This document shows positions 48,101-56,343 of a stretch of DNA of 64,000 nucleotides, one piece after another (the stretch's first letter is position 1; each line of letters starts with the position of its first letter). The notes under the pieces are model-generated. The model worked only from the letters and a program-made list of their open reading frames with translations. It was not told the DNA's origin and ran no database searches. A program made the position numbers and the translations under genes. This stretch comes from Apostichopus japonicus (lineage: Eukaryota > Echinodermata > Holothuroidea > Aspidochirotida > Stichopodidae), in contig NC_092568.1 of NCBI RefSeq assembly GCF_037975245.1, positions 37,045,001 through 37,109,000 of the forward strand. The letters run 5' to 3'.

Positions 48101-50858
48101 ATAAAAGTCGAAAAATTTACAACTTTCAACTTTGTTTTTCTCAAAGTTATTTTCCGTTGGGATCCAAATAACCTTGCCCATAATATGAATATTTAAAAGC
48201 TACAAACGTCATTGGCCACTAACTAATACAACACCATGCTTGATTTGTGTAGATTGTCTATGGCAGTTGTACCAGGGAGCTGTTAGAGTCCAGCTCGCTG
48301 GTTGTACCACGTTACCAACTCGACGTTTGAATCTATTTTTAGCAACGGCTCATAACTAAACCTGGATCCCTGATTGGTTGGATTCAAACTAGTGGGTTGG
48401 GGGAACTGTATGTGATTAATATAAAATGTGGAATTTGTTGGTGGACACTTTTCTCATTATCTGCAAATGTCCTTAATTACTTGCCAATTAACGCTTTTGG
48501 CAAGGGAAAAACTTCGCTTATTATCTTAGTTTGCTGTTTTGTGAGAGATATATGTAACAAAACTCGATGGACTTATCAAAAAGGTGGGAAAACGGCGACA
48601 AAATGCAAAATGCTGCTTTAACATATCCTAGGGAAATCTTTTTTCCAAAACTTCAGAGCTATTAATGCCTTTAACCTCACCATTCTCTTCTTCTTTCTTG
48701 TCATCTTCTTTCTTGTCATCTTCTTTCTTGTCCTCTTCTTTGACTTCCTCTTTGACCTCCTCTTTGACCTCCTCTTTGACCTCCTCTTTCACTTCTTCCT
48801 TCACTTCTGTGACTTCACTATCATCATCCTTGACCTCTGTCACCTCCTCCGGTGTCTCTTGTTTCACCTCTGTCTGCATTGCTTCTTCCTCCTCCTCAGC
48901 CTCTGCCTGCATAGTTTCCTCTTGCTCTTCTTGTTTTACCTCTTGCTCTTCTTGCTTTACTTCTTGCTCTTCTGGTTTGACTTCATCCTCTTCAGCTGCT
49001 TCTTCAACGTCTAATGAATGAAACAAAAGCATTTGCTGTTTAGTAGATCCAAATTCCACTTGAAAACTTAAAACTTGATCATTGTCAACTGAGTAACTGA
49101 CATGACTTGCTTCTTCAACTTCACTATTTCTGTGTCTTACTATTAGCTTGTTTTCTGCCATAGTGTTGCACCTATTATATATCTTACAATGCAATACAAA
49201 ATAGCAGGTGCAACTACATGTTCCTGCCCAACATACACATCAAACAGATATCTCAACCCAAGCTCATAAAATAGATTGTTTATGGATAAGCTCCAATGAA
49301 AGTAAACTATCAAACAAAGAGGTAAATCATATACAGTATGGATCAAGCTACGGAAACCATGGTACTTATGAAAATATTGATAAATGGCTTTCTATGCTCT
49401 TATATCAAGGGCTTTCCTTCTTGACAGTGGTTGGTGATTTGAAATATGCCTTACCATTTGCTGGCTCAGCAGCATCTTCTTCCATCACTTCTGCAGGCAT
49501 TTCATCTTCTTGTGCTTGTTCCTCACTAGGCTCCTCTGAATCATCCCCTTCAGGTTGTTGGTCTGCTTCTGGTTCAGTGTTCTGTTCACTATCCTGTAAT
49601 AATCAAAGAGACCCAAAACATTGCACTTATGTAAGACATAGGCCTCATTTCCTTTGCCACGATCTCCTGGATCCTTTGGGCAAAAGGTGGCAGTTAAGAT
49701 TTAAGACATGACAAATAAATAAAAAACAATGCAGCTCTGTGTTACTGTTTGCTCTAGTATTAATAGTAGTAGTAGGTTACTATCATTTCTTTGGCGTTAA
49801 CTACTATTCCCTCAGTCTTTTAGTTATGACCAGGACAATGCTTTTACTAAAATATGACTACCAAAATTTAGGCCAAAGTATCGGTGCCTTTTATGTGCCT
49901 AGTGGGTCACTTTGCCCAACAACCATTTCGTCAAACTGCCATTTCGCCCAATTTTTTTACTCATATTCAGTCAGAATAATATCACTTTTTCTATTTAAAT
50001 TGACCAAACCCATAGAAGTATCCCCCTCAGTTATATTGAAGTATAATATTTAATCAATGTTGGTCGAAATAACCAGCATGGTTGGGCGAAAACGACCATG
50101 CTGGTTGGGCAAATTCAAATTGATCATGCTGGCTGGGCGAAATGACCAACAAGGTTGGGCGAAATGGGAACGTTGGTCGAAATGTTTGTTGGGCAAAGTG
50201 ACCAGCTTTCGAGTGAACACTGAACACTAGTAGTAACAGTACACTATAGTTGTGTTTGTTTCCCAAAGTTCAAGGAAGATCTCACAAACTTGCAATTCCA
50301 TTTCTAGTCTAGAACGGTTACAGGTACTAGGTAGCTCTAGTCTTCATTCTTATTATGAGATTGAAGACTTAACACAACAAACAGGATTAAGTACTCTTTA
50401 CCTCCGAAATTGATCCTTGCTAGGTCAGTCTTAATGTTACTTGTTACTAATACTAGGTTTAGTAGGTACAGTGGCTATACAGGTACAAGTTATAATGTTA
50501 ACATTAGGCTGACAATTTAACCATGACTTTGCTAGCCTAACACACTATAAACACGCATTGCGAAGAGACGCTTCCGACTCACTAGTTGGTCAAATGACTC
50601 GGTTGCTTCTTGTGCGACTTCGTCCAGCTGCTCAGCATCTTCTTCTTCTTCATCCTGCTCTTCATCTTGCTCTTGTTCTTCCTGTTCTGCTCCATCTTCT
50701 TCAATACTCGCTGGAGCAGGTGATTCCGCGTCCTCGCTCATTGCAGTAATCAATCGTTCTTGTAAAATTGCTTTTACACCTTTTGTATCGAGACCACGTT
50801 CCAGTAATGCTGCACGCAACTCCGCGACTTTCATCTTCGAAACGTCTAAATCGGCCAT
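32841..50858 (-). CDS. HNRNPUL1: HNRNPUL1-like protein (SAP-acidic-SPRY-P-loop-RGG), 16 coding exons
   Basis: Exons in transcript order: 50858-50583, 49593-49455, 49010-48681, 47797-47692, 47152-47085, 45700-45570, 44518-44419, 43795-43683, 42854-42702, 42150-42043, 41255-41133, 39476-39348, 35586-35418, 35221-34871, 34267-34128, 33176-32841. They sum to 2772 nt, exactly 923 codons plus TAG, all with GT-AG sites. Order: SAP (about 5-40), Glu-rich region with KEEV repeats (about 60-250), an Arg/Asp/Ser stretch (255-292), SPRY (about 308-475), P-loop kinase-like domain with Walker A GLPGSGKT at 514-521 and ILDQTNV at 589-595, RGG box (about 665-766), Gly/Tyr and Gln/Tyr-rich tail. [18 protein letters not shown] and [15 protein letters not shown] match HNRNPUL1 better than HNRNPU. 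The family binds RNA and DNA in the nucleus and acts in pre-mRNA processing and the DNA damage response. A longer in-frame ATG lies at 50900; [10 protein letters not shown] was preferred. Confidence 0.95.
33500..33905. repeat. Minisatellite of about 93 bp, four copies, intron 15
   Basis: CAGTCAAGCAGCTTAAAG recurs near 33,506, 33,598, 33,689 and 33,830, with a GATACAGGGCA-containing spacer in the last gap. Confidence 0.85.
34691..34806. repeat. 29-bp minisatellite, four copies, intron 14
   Basis: The unit starts GTTTCCCACCTTGCCCGG and recurs at 34,691, 34,720, 34,749 and 34,778. It ends about 65 bp from the donor of exon 14. Confidence 0.92.
34871..35221 (-). CDS. HNRNPUL1: Exon 14: RGG-box exon
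   Basis: After [15 protein letters not shown] the sequence becomes a run of RGG, GGY and RDN repeats typical of arginine-methylated RNA-binding regions. Confidence 0.94.
36875..38452. repeat. 143-bp minisatellite, 11 copies, intron 12
   Basis: GAAGCTATATGGTGGG occurs at 36885, 37023, 37166, 37309, 37453, 37597, 37741, 37884, 38027, 38170 and 38311. The spacings are 138, 143, 143, 144, 144, 144, 143, 143, 143 and 141. Variants (AACATGAC versus AACTTGAC, GGATG versus AGATG) group neighbouring units, pointing to local unit amplification. A run of 144-bp units (divisible by three) makes a false open frame at 37,461-37,808. Confidence 0.96.
41133..41255 (-). CDS. HNRNPUL1: Exon 11: Walker A exon of the kinase-like domain
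   Basis: [20 protein letters not shown] followed by [14 protein letters not shown]. The GxPGSGKT P-loop is intact, so nucleotide binding is plausible. Confidence 0.95.
43115..43675. repeat. 99-bp minisatellite, six copies, intron 8
   Basis: TTATAAATGTGTGTATTAGG (first copy CTATAAATG) recurs at 43117, 43214, 43313, 43412, 43511 and 43610. The central units are essentially identical. The last unit runs to within about 10 bp of the exon 8 donor at 43,682. Confidence 0.96.
45797..46593. mobile_element. TTAA-flanked MITE-like element 1, intron 5
   Basis: It starts TTAAAGCAGCATTTTGCGT and ends with the exact reverse complement ACGCAAAATGCTGCTTTAA apart from a few outer bases; TTAA stands at both ends as the likely target duplication. 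This is the layout of piggyBac-type non-autonomous elements. An inner stretch is duplicated: the TGATTGGTTGAATTCAAACT-to-AACGCAAAATGC block occurs at about 46,155-46,345 and again at 46,370-46,586. There is no open frame. Confidence 0.8.
47692..47797 (-). CDS. HNRNPUL1: Exon 4: Arg/Asp/Ser-rich segment
   Basis: Encodes [20 protein letters not shown] and [14 protein letters not shown]; the next exon starts [11 protein letters not shown]. Vertebrate family members carry an SRAKSPQPP-type motif at this place. The long RD/RS run resembles splicing-factor tails. Confidence 0.9.
47986..48621. mobile_element. TTAA-flanked MITE-like element 2, intron 3
   Basis: Same family and orientation as 45,797-46,593, with TTAA at both ends and the inverted termini AGCAGAATTTTGC and GCAAAATGCTGCT. 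Shorter because it has only one copy of the inner block. Its right end is about 60 bp from the donor of exon 3. Confidence 0.8.
48681..49010 (-). CDS. HNRNPUL1: Exon 3: Glu/Lys-rich low-complexity segment
   Basis: 110 codons, dominated by EEQEVKQ and VKEE units; the latter repeats five times in a row, followed by KKEDD repeats. At the DNA level these are 12- to 15-bp tandem repeats, so length variation is expected. Confidence 0.92.
49905..50203. mobile_element. Inverted-repeat MITE-like element, intron 1
   Basis: The left end GGTCACTTTGCCCAACAACC and the inverse of the right end, GGTCACTTTGCCCAACAAAC, are inverted repeats of about 45 bp. The interior has several GGTTGGGCGAAAT-type subrepeats. 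No clear target duplication was seen. Confidence 0.72.
50583..50858 (-). CDS. HNRNPUL1: Exon 1: SAP domain
   Basis: [20 protein letters not shown] followed by [13 protein letters not shown] is a classic SAP helix-turn-helix for scaffold/matrix-attached DNA. An acidic segment follows ([18 protein letters not shown]). The donor is GTGAGT. Confidence 0.95.
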
Positions 50859-52860
50859 CTTGGCTGCAAAATATTGCAAAGCTCCCAAAAAGTTTGTCAA
50901 GTACGCACTTCAAGTAAATGAGAGAAAAAGCACAAGATTTTGGTTTCAGTTATTCTGCCTGTTCTCGTGTATGAAGTTGCAACATATAACGCTGGCGAAA
51001 GCAGAACCGATCACTTTACTATGATTGCGTACTGTACATAAGAACAGAATAACGTGTACTTTATACAGAGGTTTTGCCGTACCGGTACCGTACCTACAAC
51101 GATCAAAATTGCGCGTGGGTATTATTGACTAAGTAGATACTTCGCAAGAACTTTAATTTCATTTATCAATGATGGAGCTTTCTAAATACCATATAACTTG
51201 GAACATATATCGAAACATTTCTCAAAAGTTTGTGTGGAATTCAATATTTTACATGCCACCAAATGACAAAAGCGGTATTTTGAGTCACATTGTAGACTAT
51301 CTACTTTTCATTAATGGCTGCAATACAGTCCCGCATGCGCAGTCTAATCGATTTTGGCCGCGATCCCTGTAAGTGTATTTTGGTATATCTTGCGTTAAAG
51401 CCAATCTGTAAGCAAAATTACACAAACATGGTCCTTGACACATTGTGTGCCAAGAGGGGGGGGGGGGGGGGAGGTGGTAGGGCCATGACCGCAATAATTC
51501 TCATGATTCCACGCGCGTGGGGTGTTGCAAAATTGAGCAGCCCATATCCATGTTATCATATGATTTATGGTTCAAGAAGGGAGGGAGTAGAGCTACATCA
51601 ATACATCATATACTAACAGCTAGACACAAACATCCATCCGTTTTCATTTCAAGGATCATTATGCTGTTTCGAGTATAACACAAAATAGAAAGTAGTTTTC
51701 ATTGTATCTTACTTAAAAGGGAGATGCTATGTATGAGTTCCAATCATTTAAGGGAGTATATACCGGTGGCTGAAGTTCATATAGATAGATAATTCTCGCC
51801 ATGCTTTCTTGAAGCGATAGTAAGCACAAAAGTAGGCCTATATATATTTCTGAGAGAAATTCAATTTCAACGGAAAGTATTACAAAGCCCAGTCCTGCTA
51901 TGGGGTCCGGGAGCGATGTCTCAGAAAGTTGTAGCAATTTTTGTAAGCCTAATATTTTCCAAATTTGTGAAATGTAGAAGGAGAAAGGAGAGAGAAAGAT
52001 ATTACTTTTTTATATCTTGGAATAGGTGTAAAGAGACCGACGGGAGGTTCCAAGAAAGACATGTTGTAGACAATGTAGAGTACTCATGCAGGAGACGGTC
52101 TTTATTGGCAACAGCCAGAGTGTGTCCCAGTACATAAGTTTCATTACATCATTAAACACAATACATTGGTATGCATGGCCTTTCCATAAGGTATGTAGGT
52201 ATGCACGGCCGTTTGTGGTGTGCACAATATCTACATATTGCACACGAAATTATTTTATTTGCACATGTCACTAAACTCTCAATATATATAACACTTTTTA
52301 TGTCTTCATTTTTTACTGTTATTTCACTGGGTGTAAAGCCACGCTGAAGTCTACTCCAATTTCGGGACCGGTTTGGCATTGATTTGAGACAGACTCTTGA
52401 ATTTCACTGGGGTGGGACAATTCATTGGGGGGGGGGGCAGTTTTAGGCCCTGAACCGACCATCCACTGTGTCGATGATCAACTCACTGGTATATTCTCCC
52501 CCGGTCTGTTTGCACGGGTACAAAACGCGACTCGACAGCTCATGCTTTTTTTTGCCATTTTTTTGCCATTTTTCCCCTTTTAGTTAATTGAATGAAAATG
52601 TGGTTCGAACAAAGACACAAGAATCCAACACTGAGCTCTGCAAACTGAAATATTCAATCACTGTTCACTATGGCTATTTTATGTGGTGTCAGTTAGATTT
52701 CGCAGTGGTCAGTGGTATATAAAAGTGTAACACTCTCCTCCCCCCCCCCAACGTGCACCCCCCAACGTGCACCCCTCCCGCCATACCCCTCCCCCGATTG
52801 GATGGAGAGCCAAAGTGGCAATCATATGGATGGATGGATGAATGAATAACTGGATCGATT
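50859..52860. other. 5' flank of the HNRNPUL1-like gene and intergenic DNA
   Basis: It contains the presumed promoter and 5' UTR but no convincing TATA box. A 16-nt G run lies near 51,457. No coding or RNA gene is supported. Confidence 0.5.
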
Positions 52861-53488
52861 GATGGTTGCATAGGCGTAGGAGCCTAATTTGATTTGGGGG
52901 GGGGGGGGCTGTAACGACTTGCCCGAATAATATAACCAAAATATTTCGCGCGCTGCGCGCGCATTCGTATTAATTTGCATATCATATACAGGTGCGTATC
53001 CAGGGGGGGGGCGTTGGGGGCGCGCGCCCCCCGGGTAAGGAAAAGAGGAGAGAAAAAAAGAGAAGAAAAAAGGGAAAAGGAGGGGGAAAAAAGAAAAGGA
53101 GGAGAGGAAGGAAGGGAAAAGAAAAAGAAAAAAGAGAGAAAAAGGAAAAAAGGAGGGAGTAGAAGATAGCCAAGACCTCGGGAAGAGAAAGAGGAACAGT
53201 CATAGTTAAAGCGCTGATCCCTATAATATACACAGGGTAGCCAGTGACAGATCAAGGATTACGGAGGGGGTGTGCGCCTCACCCTACCCCTTACACCGAC
53301 AACTCCATTTTTGACGTTTCCATTTTTCCTCTCTCACTAATGTAGCTATATAAATACTATATATGGTCTATCAAAACGCGTGTGTGTGTATGGACGCCTT
53401 AAACAATTGTACAATTGTGCTATATGGAACCAACTGTGGCTGGTCTTGAACTCGACCGAGTCGTCGGGGTACATGACGCATTTCGGGA

Positions 53489-53726
53489 AGGGGGCGACCG
53501 CCCCCCACCCGAGCAAATTTTCTTTATGACATCGCTAGTAATTTCAAAATAGACAATGCTTAGATGCAACTTACAAGGCCTGGGAAGTGTCATTTCCAGC
53601 GATCTGGGAGGCATTTTCGGCCAAAATTTTTCTTGTACGCTTCGCGCCAACTCGTGGTGGCGCTTCGCTTAGATAGTTTGCCTACAGGCTTCGCCCCTTC
53701 CTTGGCAATTACTCGCTACACGCCTG
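53489..53726. mobile_element. Fragment of the CAGGCGCGTAGCC MITE family (copy 1)
   Basis: Shares ATGCTTAGATGCAACTTAC, AAGGCCTGGGAAGTG, CCAGCGATCTGGGAGGCATT and CTTGTACGCTTCGCGCCAAC with the complete copy at 56,048-56,335. It ends CTACACGCCTG. The left terminus is not intact. Confidence 0.7.
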
Positions 53727-53827
53727 TTCGAATTTGTAAAGCAAAGAGCAGATATAACATCATATCAGTGAGCATTGAAATGCATGTTCCAGGATGAACA
53801 GCCTCAAAAACTGTCTATGTGTGTAAT

Positions 53828-54280
53828 TAAAGGCGTAGGAGCCCAATTGGATTTGGCGGCTGTAATGACTTGCCCGAAAAAAAAAAGCCAAAATTTTTCG
53901 CGCGCTAAGCGCGCGTTCAACATATCAATGCCAATATCGTATAAGCAAGCATCGGTCATTACAGTGCATGGCATCGTGTACCTTACGGTCCGTCAAAGTT
54001 GCACAGTATACCGCTGGATGCTATGTAAACAACCAAATGTCTTATGTAGATGGAGAAAAATCATACAGATCCATTTATCTCAAAACTCTCTTTTACAGTA
54101 CTGTAGTAATGTCGGCCAAGCTTACAACTTTATTTTAATTACCAAGGAGATCATTTTTAAGCTATTCATTGCTATTTATTTCTCTTTCAGTAGGTGCCCG
54201 AAAAAGATGGGGAAAACTTTGGTTGCGGGGGGGGGGGAGGGGGGCTGCAGCCACCGCCTCCTACGGGACCTACGCCTATG
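53828..54280. mobile_element. hAT-like element B, nested in element A, same family
   Basis: The left end TAAAGGCGTAGGAGCCCAAT matches the element A start and the right end is CCTACGCCTATG. Flanks are TGTGTAAT and TGTGTAGT, an 8-bp duplication with one mismatch. 453 bp long and non-coding. Confidence 0.75.
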
Positions 54281-54799
54281 TGTGTAGTTTTTCGGTTTCG
54301 ATATACCTCATATCGGAGGAAATATCTGCTATTTTTCATTTCCTTCAACCAAGTTTTATAATAGCCATTATAAGAGGTTGCAATATTTATACACCAATAA
54401 ATTAACTGTGTGGGAATTTTCCAAAATTTCCTCACCAACATTCTTCATCATACTTTCCTCTACTCGTGCAACTTTGACCTGTCTGTTAGGGGTTCAAGGA
54501 GGTTTTTCTATATTGCTTGTCCATAGATTGAATTTTATGCAACATTATGGGTATGTTTTCAAGTGATTTTATTCACGGGAAATGTGAATTTTCAAATTCT
54601 CAACAAATAATGGGCTTAAAACCTTCAAAAGTGGGGCTTTCGGATATTCTGGGCCGTGACGTAGAATCACCTACAAAAGCAATCATCCATAGGACATGCA
54701 ATCAGGTCGAACATGATGTGTGACTGGTGACAATCTTCAAAAGGGTTATGGATGGAAAAAAATTTTGGGCAATACTTGGTTCTCAGGCAAAAGTGTACA

Positions 54800-54959
54800 T
54801 CTGGTTGCTCATTTTCAAGCCCGAGAAGTGCTATTTCCGGTGATCTGGGGGGTATCAAAACCAAAAATTTTCTTGTACGCTGCGCGCCAACCGATGGTGG
54901 CGCTCCGCTTAGATAGTAATTCGCGCCCCCCGGGTTAGAAAATCCTGGATACGCGCCTG
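54800..54959. mobile_element. Fragment of the CAGGCGCGTAGCC MITE family (copy 2)
   Basis: Shares GATCTGGGGGGTAT, TTCTTGTACGCTGCGCGCC and TGGTGGCGCTCCGCTTAG with the family and ends GGATACGCGCCTG. A matching left end, CAGGTGCGTATCC, lies at 52,989, so these may be the two ends of one interrupted element. Confidence 0.6.
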
Positions 54960-55177
54960 ATATAGGCATTCATCGGTTATTACATCACATACCACTAGCC
55001 GATGAATGCCTATATGGTATGCACATTAAGATGTTGAACGCGCACCGAGCGCGCGAAAAAATTTGGTTATATTTTCGGTGTTATTACCCTTCCATATTGG
55101 TTTCAAATTATTGGGGAAGTCATTACAAAAATAAACGATAATACTAATATCAGTTTAACCATTGAAAAAAACATTGC

Positions 55178-55480
55178 AAATTATTCTTCTTTCAGTAGGT
55201 GCCCAAAAATTCTCAGCATATTGCCTGAATATTCACACAAAAAATGAAAAAACACTGCAAATTATTCTTCTTTCAGTAGGTGCCTGAAAAAATCTCAGCA
55301 CATTGCCCGAATTTTCACCCAAAAAATTGAAAAACGCACTGCACATTTTTCTTCTTTCAGTAGGCGCCCGAAAAATTCTCAGCATATTGCCCAAATTTTC
55401 ACCACAAAATTGAAACACACAACTGCAAATTTTTCTTCTTTTAGTAGGTGCCAGAAAATTCTCAGCATATTGCCCGAATT
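55178..55480. repeat. Tandem array of about 82 bp, four units
   Basis: TTCTTCTTTCAGTAGGTGCC or near variants recur at about 55,185, 55,266, 55,350 and 55,434, followed by CTCAGCATATTGCCCGAA. A single further unit start lies at about 54,182 in the nested element. Confidence 0.8.
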
Positions 55481-56047
55481 TTCACAAAAATTTTTGGTTG
55501 GGGGGGCTGCAGCCCCCCGGCCTCCTACGCCTATGGATGGTTGTAACTATGAAACTCTTCCTCCTTCATTCAAATACAATTGATGGATATGTCATAAAAG
55601 CTGTTGTCATTGGTATATGTGATGAAGACAAAACAAAAAGGAAAACTGAGAAATTGTGTTTTTGACATTTTATTACAAAGTTAGTTTTCATTGAAAAGAA
55701 AACTTGAGTTACAGATAACTTAAATACAAAGAGTACTCAATGAGAAACAATAGTAATTTCGATTATATAATAAATAGCAGAAATATAACATGTCAGTTTG
55801 AAATCTTATACCTGTAAACAAAGCATAGCTATATCTCAGTGCTGTGAGACTCACAGAACATATTGCAACAAGTAGTAACCAGGCTCTAAAAGTCTTAAAA
55901 AAATACACCTGATTTAAATAAAACACAGATATTCATTGTAAAAGAAGCACAGGATAGGCAACAGATGAAACAATACAACATCAAAATAAAGCCAGTGTTT
56001 AGCGACACCAAATTGTTTCATCCGGACCAACTCAGGACAGACAAAAC

Positions 56048-56335
56048 CAGGCGCGTAGCCAGGGGGGGGGGCGAAGGGGGCAGCTGCCCCCCCTTGAGCA
56101 TATTTTTTATATATTTTTTTTAATGTTTTTATGAAATCGCTAGTATTTTCAAAGGGAGAAAATGCTAAGATGCAACTTACAAGGCCTGAGAAGTGCCCTT
56201 TCCAGCGATCTGGGGGGCATTTTCAGCCAAAATTTTCTTGTACGCTTCGCGCCAACACATGGTGGCGCTACGCTTAGATAGTTTGCAAATCCACAGTTTC
56301 GCCCCTCCCTTGGCAAATTCCCCGCTATGCGCCTG
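56048..56335. mobile_element. Complete hAT-like MITE (copy 3 of family)
   Basis: It starts CAGGCGCGTAGCC and ends GCTATGCGCCTG. Flanks GACAAAAC (56,040-56,047) and GACGAAAC (56,336-56,343) form an 8-bp target duplication with one mismatch. 288 bp, non-coding, with C/G-rich subterminal tracts. Confidence 0.75.
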
Positions 56336-56343
56336 GACGAAAC

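Larger units (their letters stand above)
52869..55535. mobile_element. hAT-like composite element A with 8-bp target duplication
   Basis: The left end CATAGGCGTAGGAG is the exact reverse complement of the right end CTCCTACGCCTATG. It is flanked by identical 8-bp direct repeats GATGGTTG at 52,861-52,868 and 55,536-55,543. Eight-bp duplications are typical of the hAT superfamily. The body has no transposase and includes nested elements, a 123-nt purine tract (53,037-53,159) and an 82-bp tandem array (55,178-55,480). Confidence 0.85.

Noticed and set aside
48665-49021. Ser/Thr-rich plus-strand open frame
   Set aside because: Antisense shadow of the Glu/Lys-rich exon 3 of the HNRNPUL1-like gene.
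52884-53255. Phe/Leu/Ser/Pro-rich open frames on both strands
   Set aside because: Produced by the long purine tract and G runs of a mobile element; no domain or codon signal.
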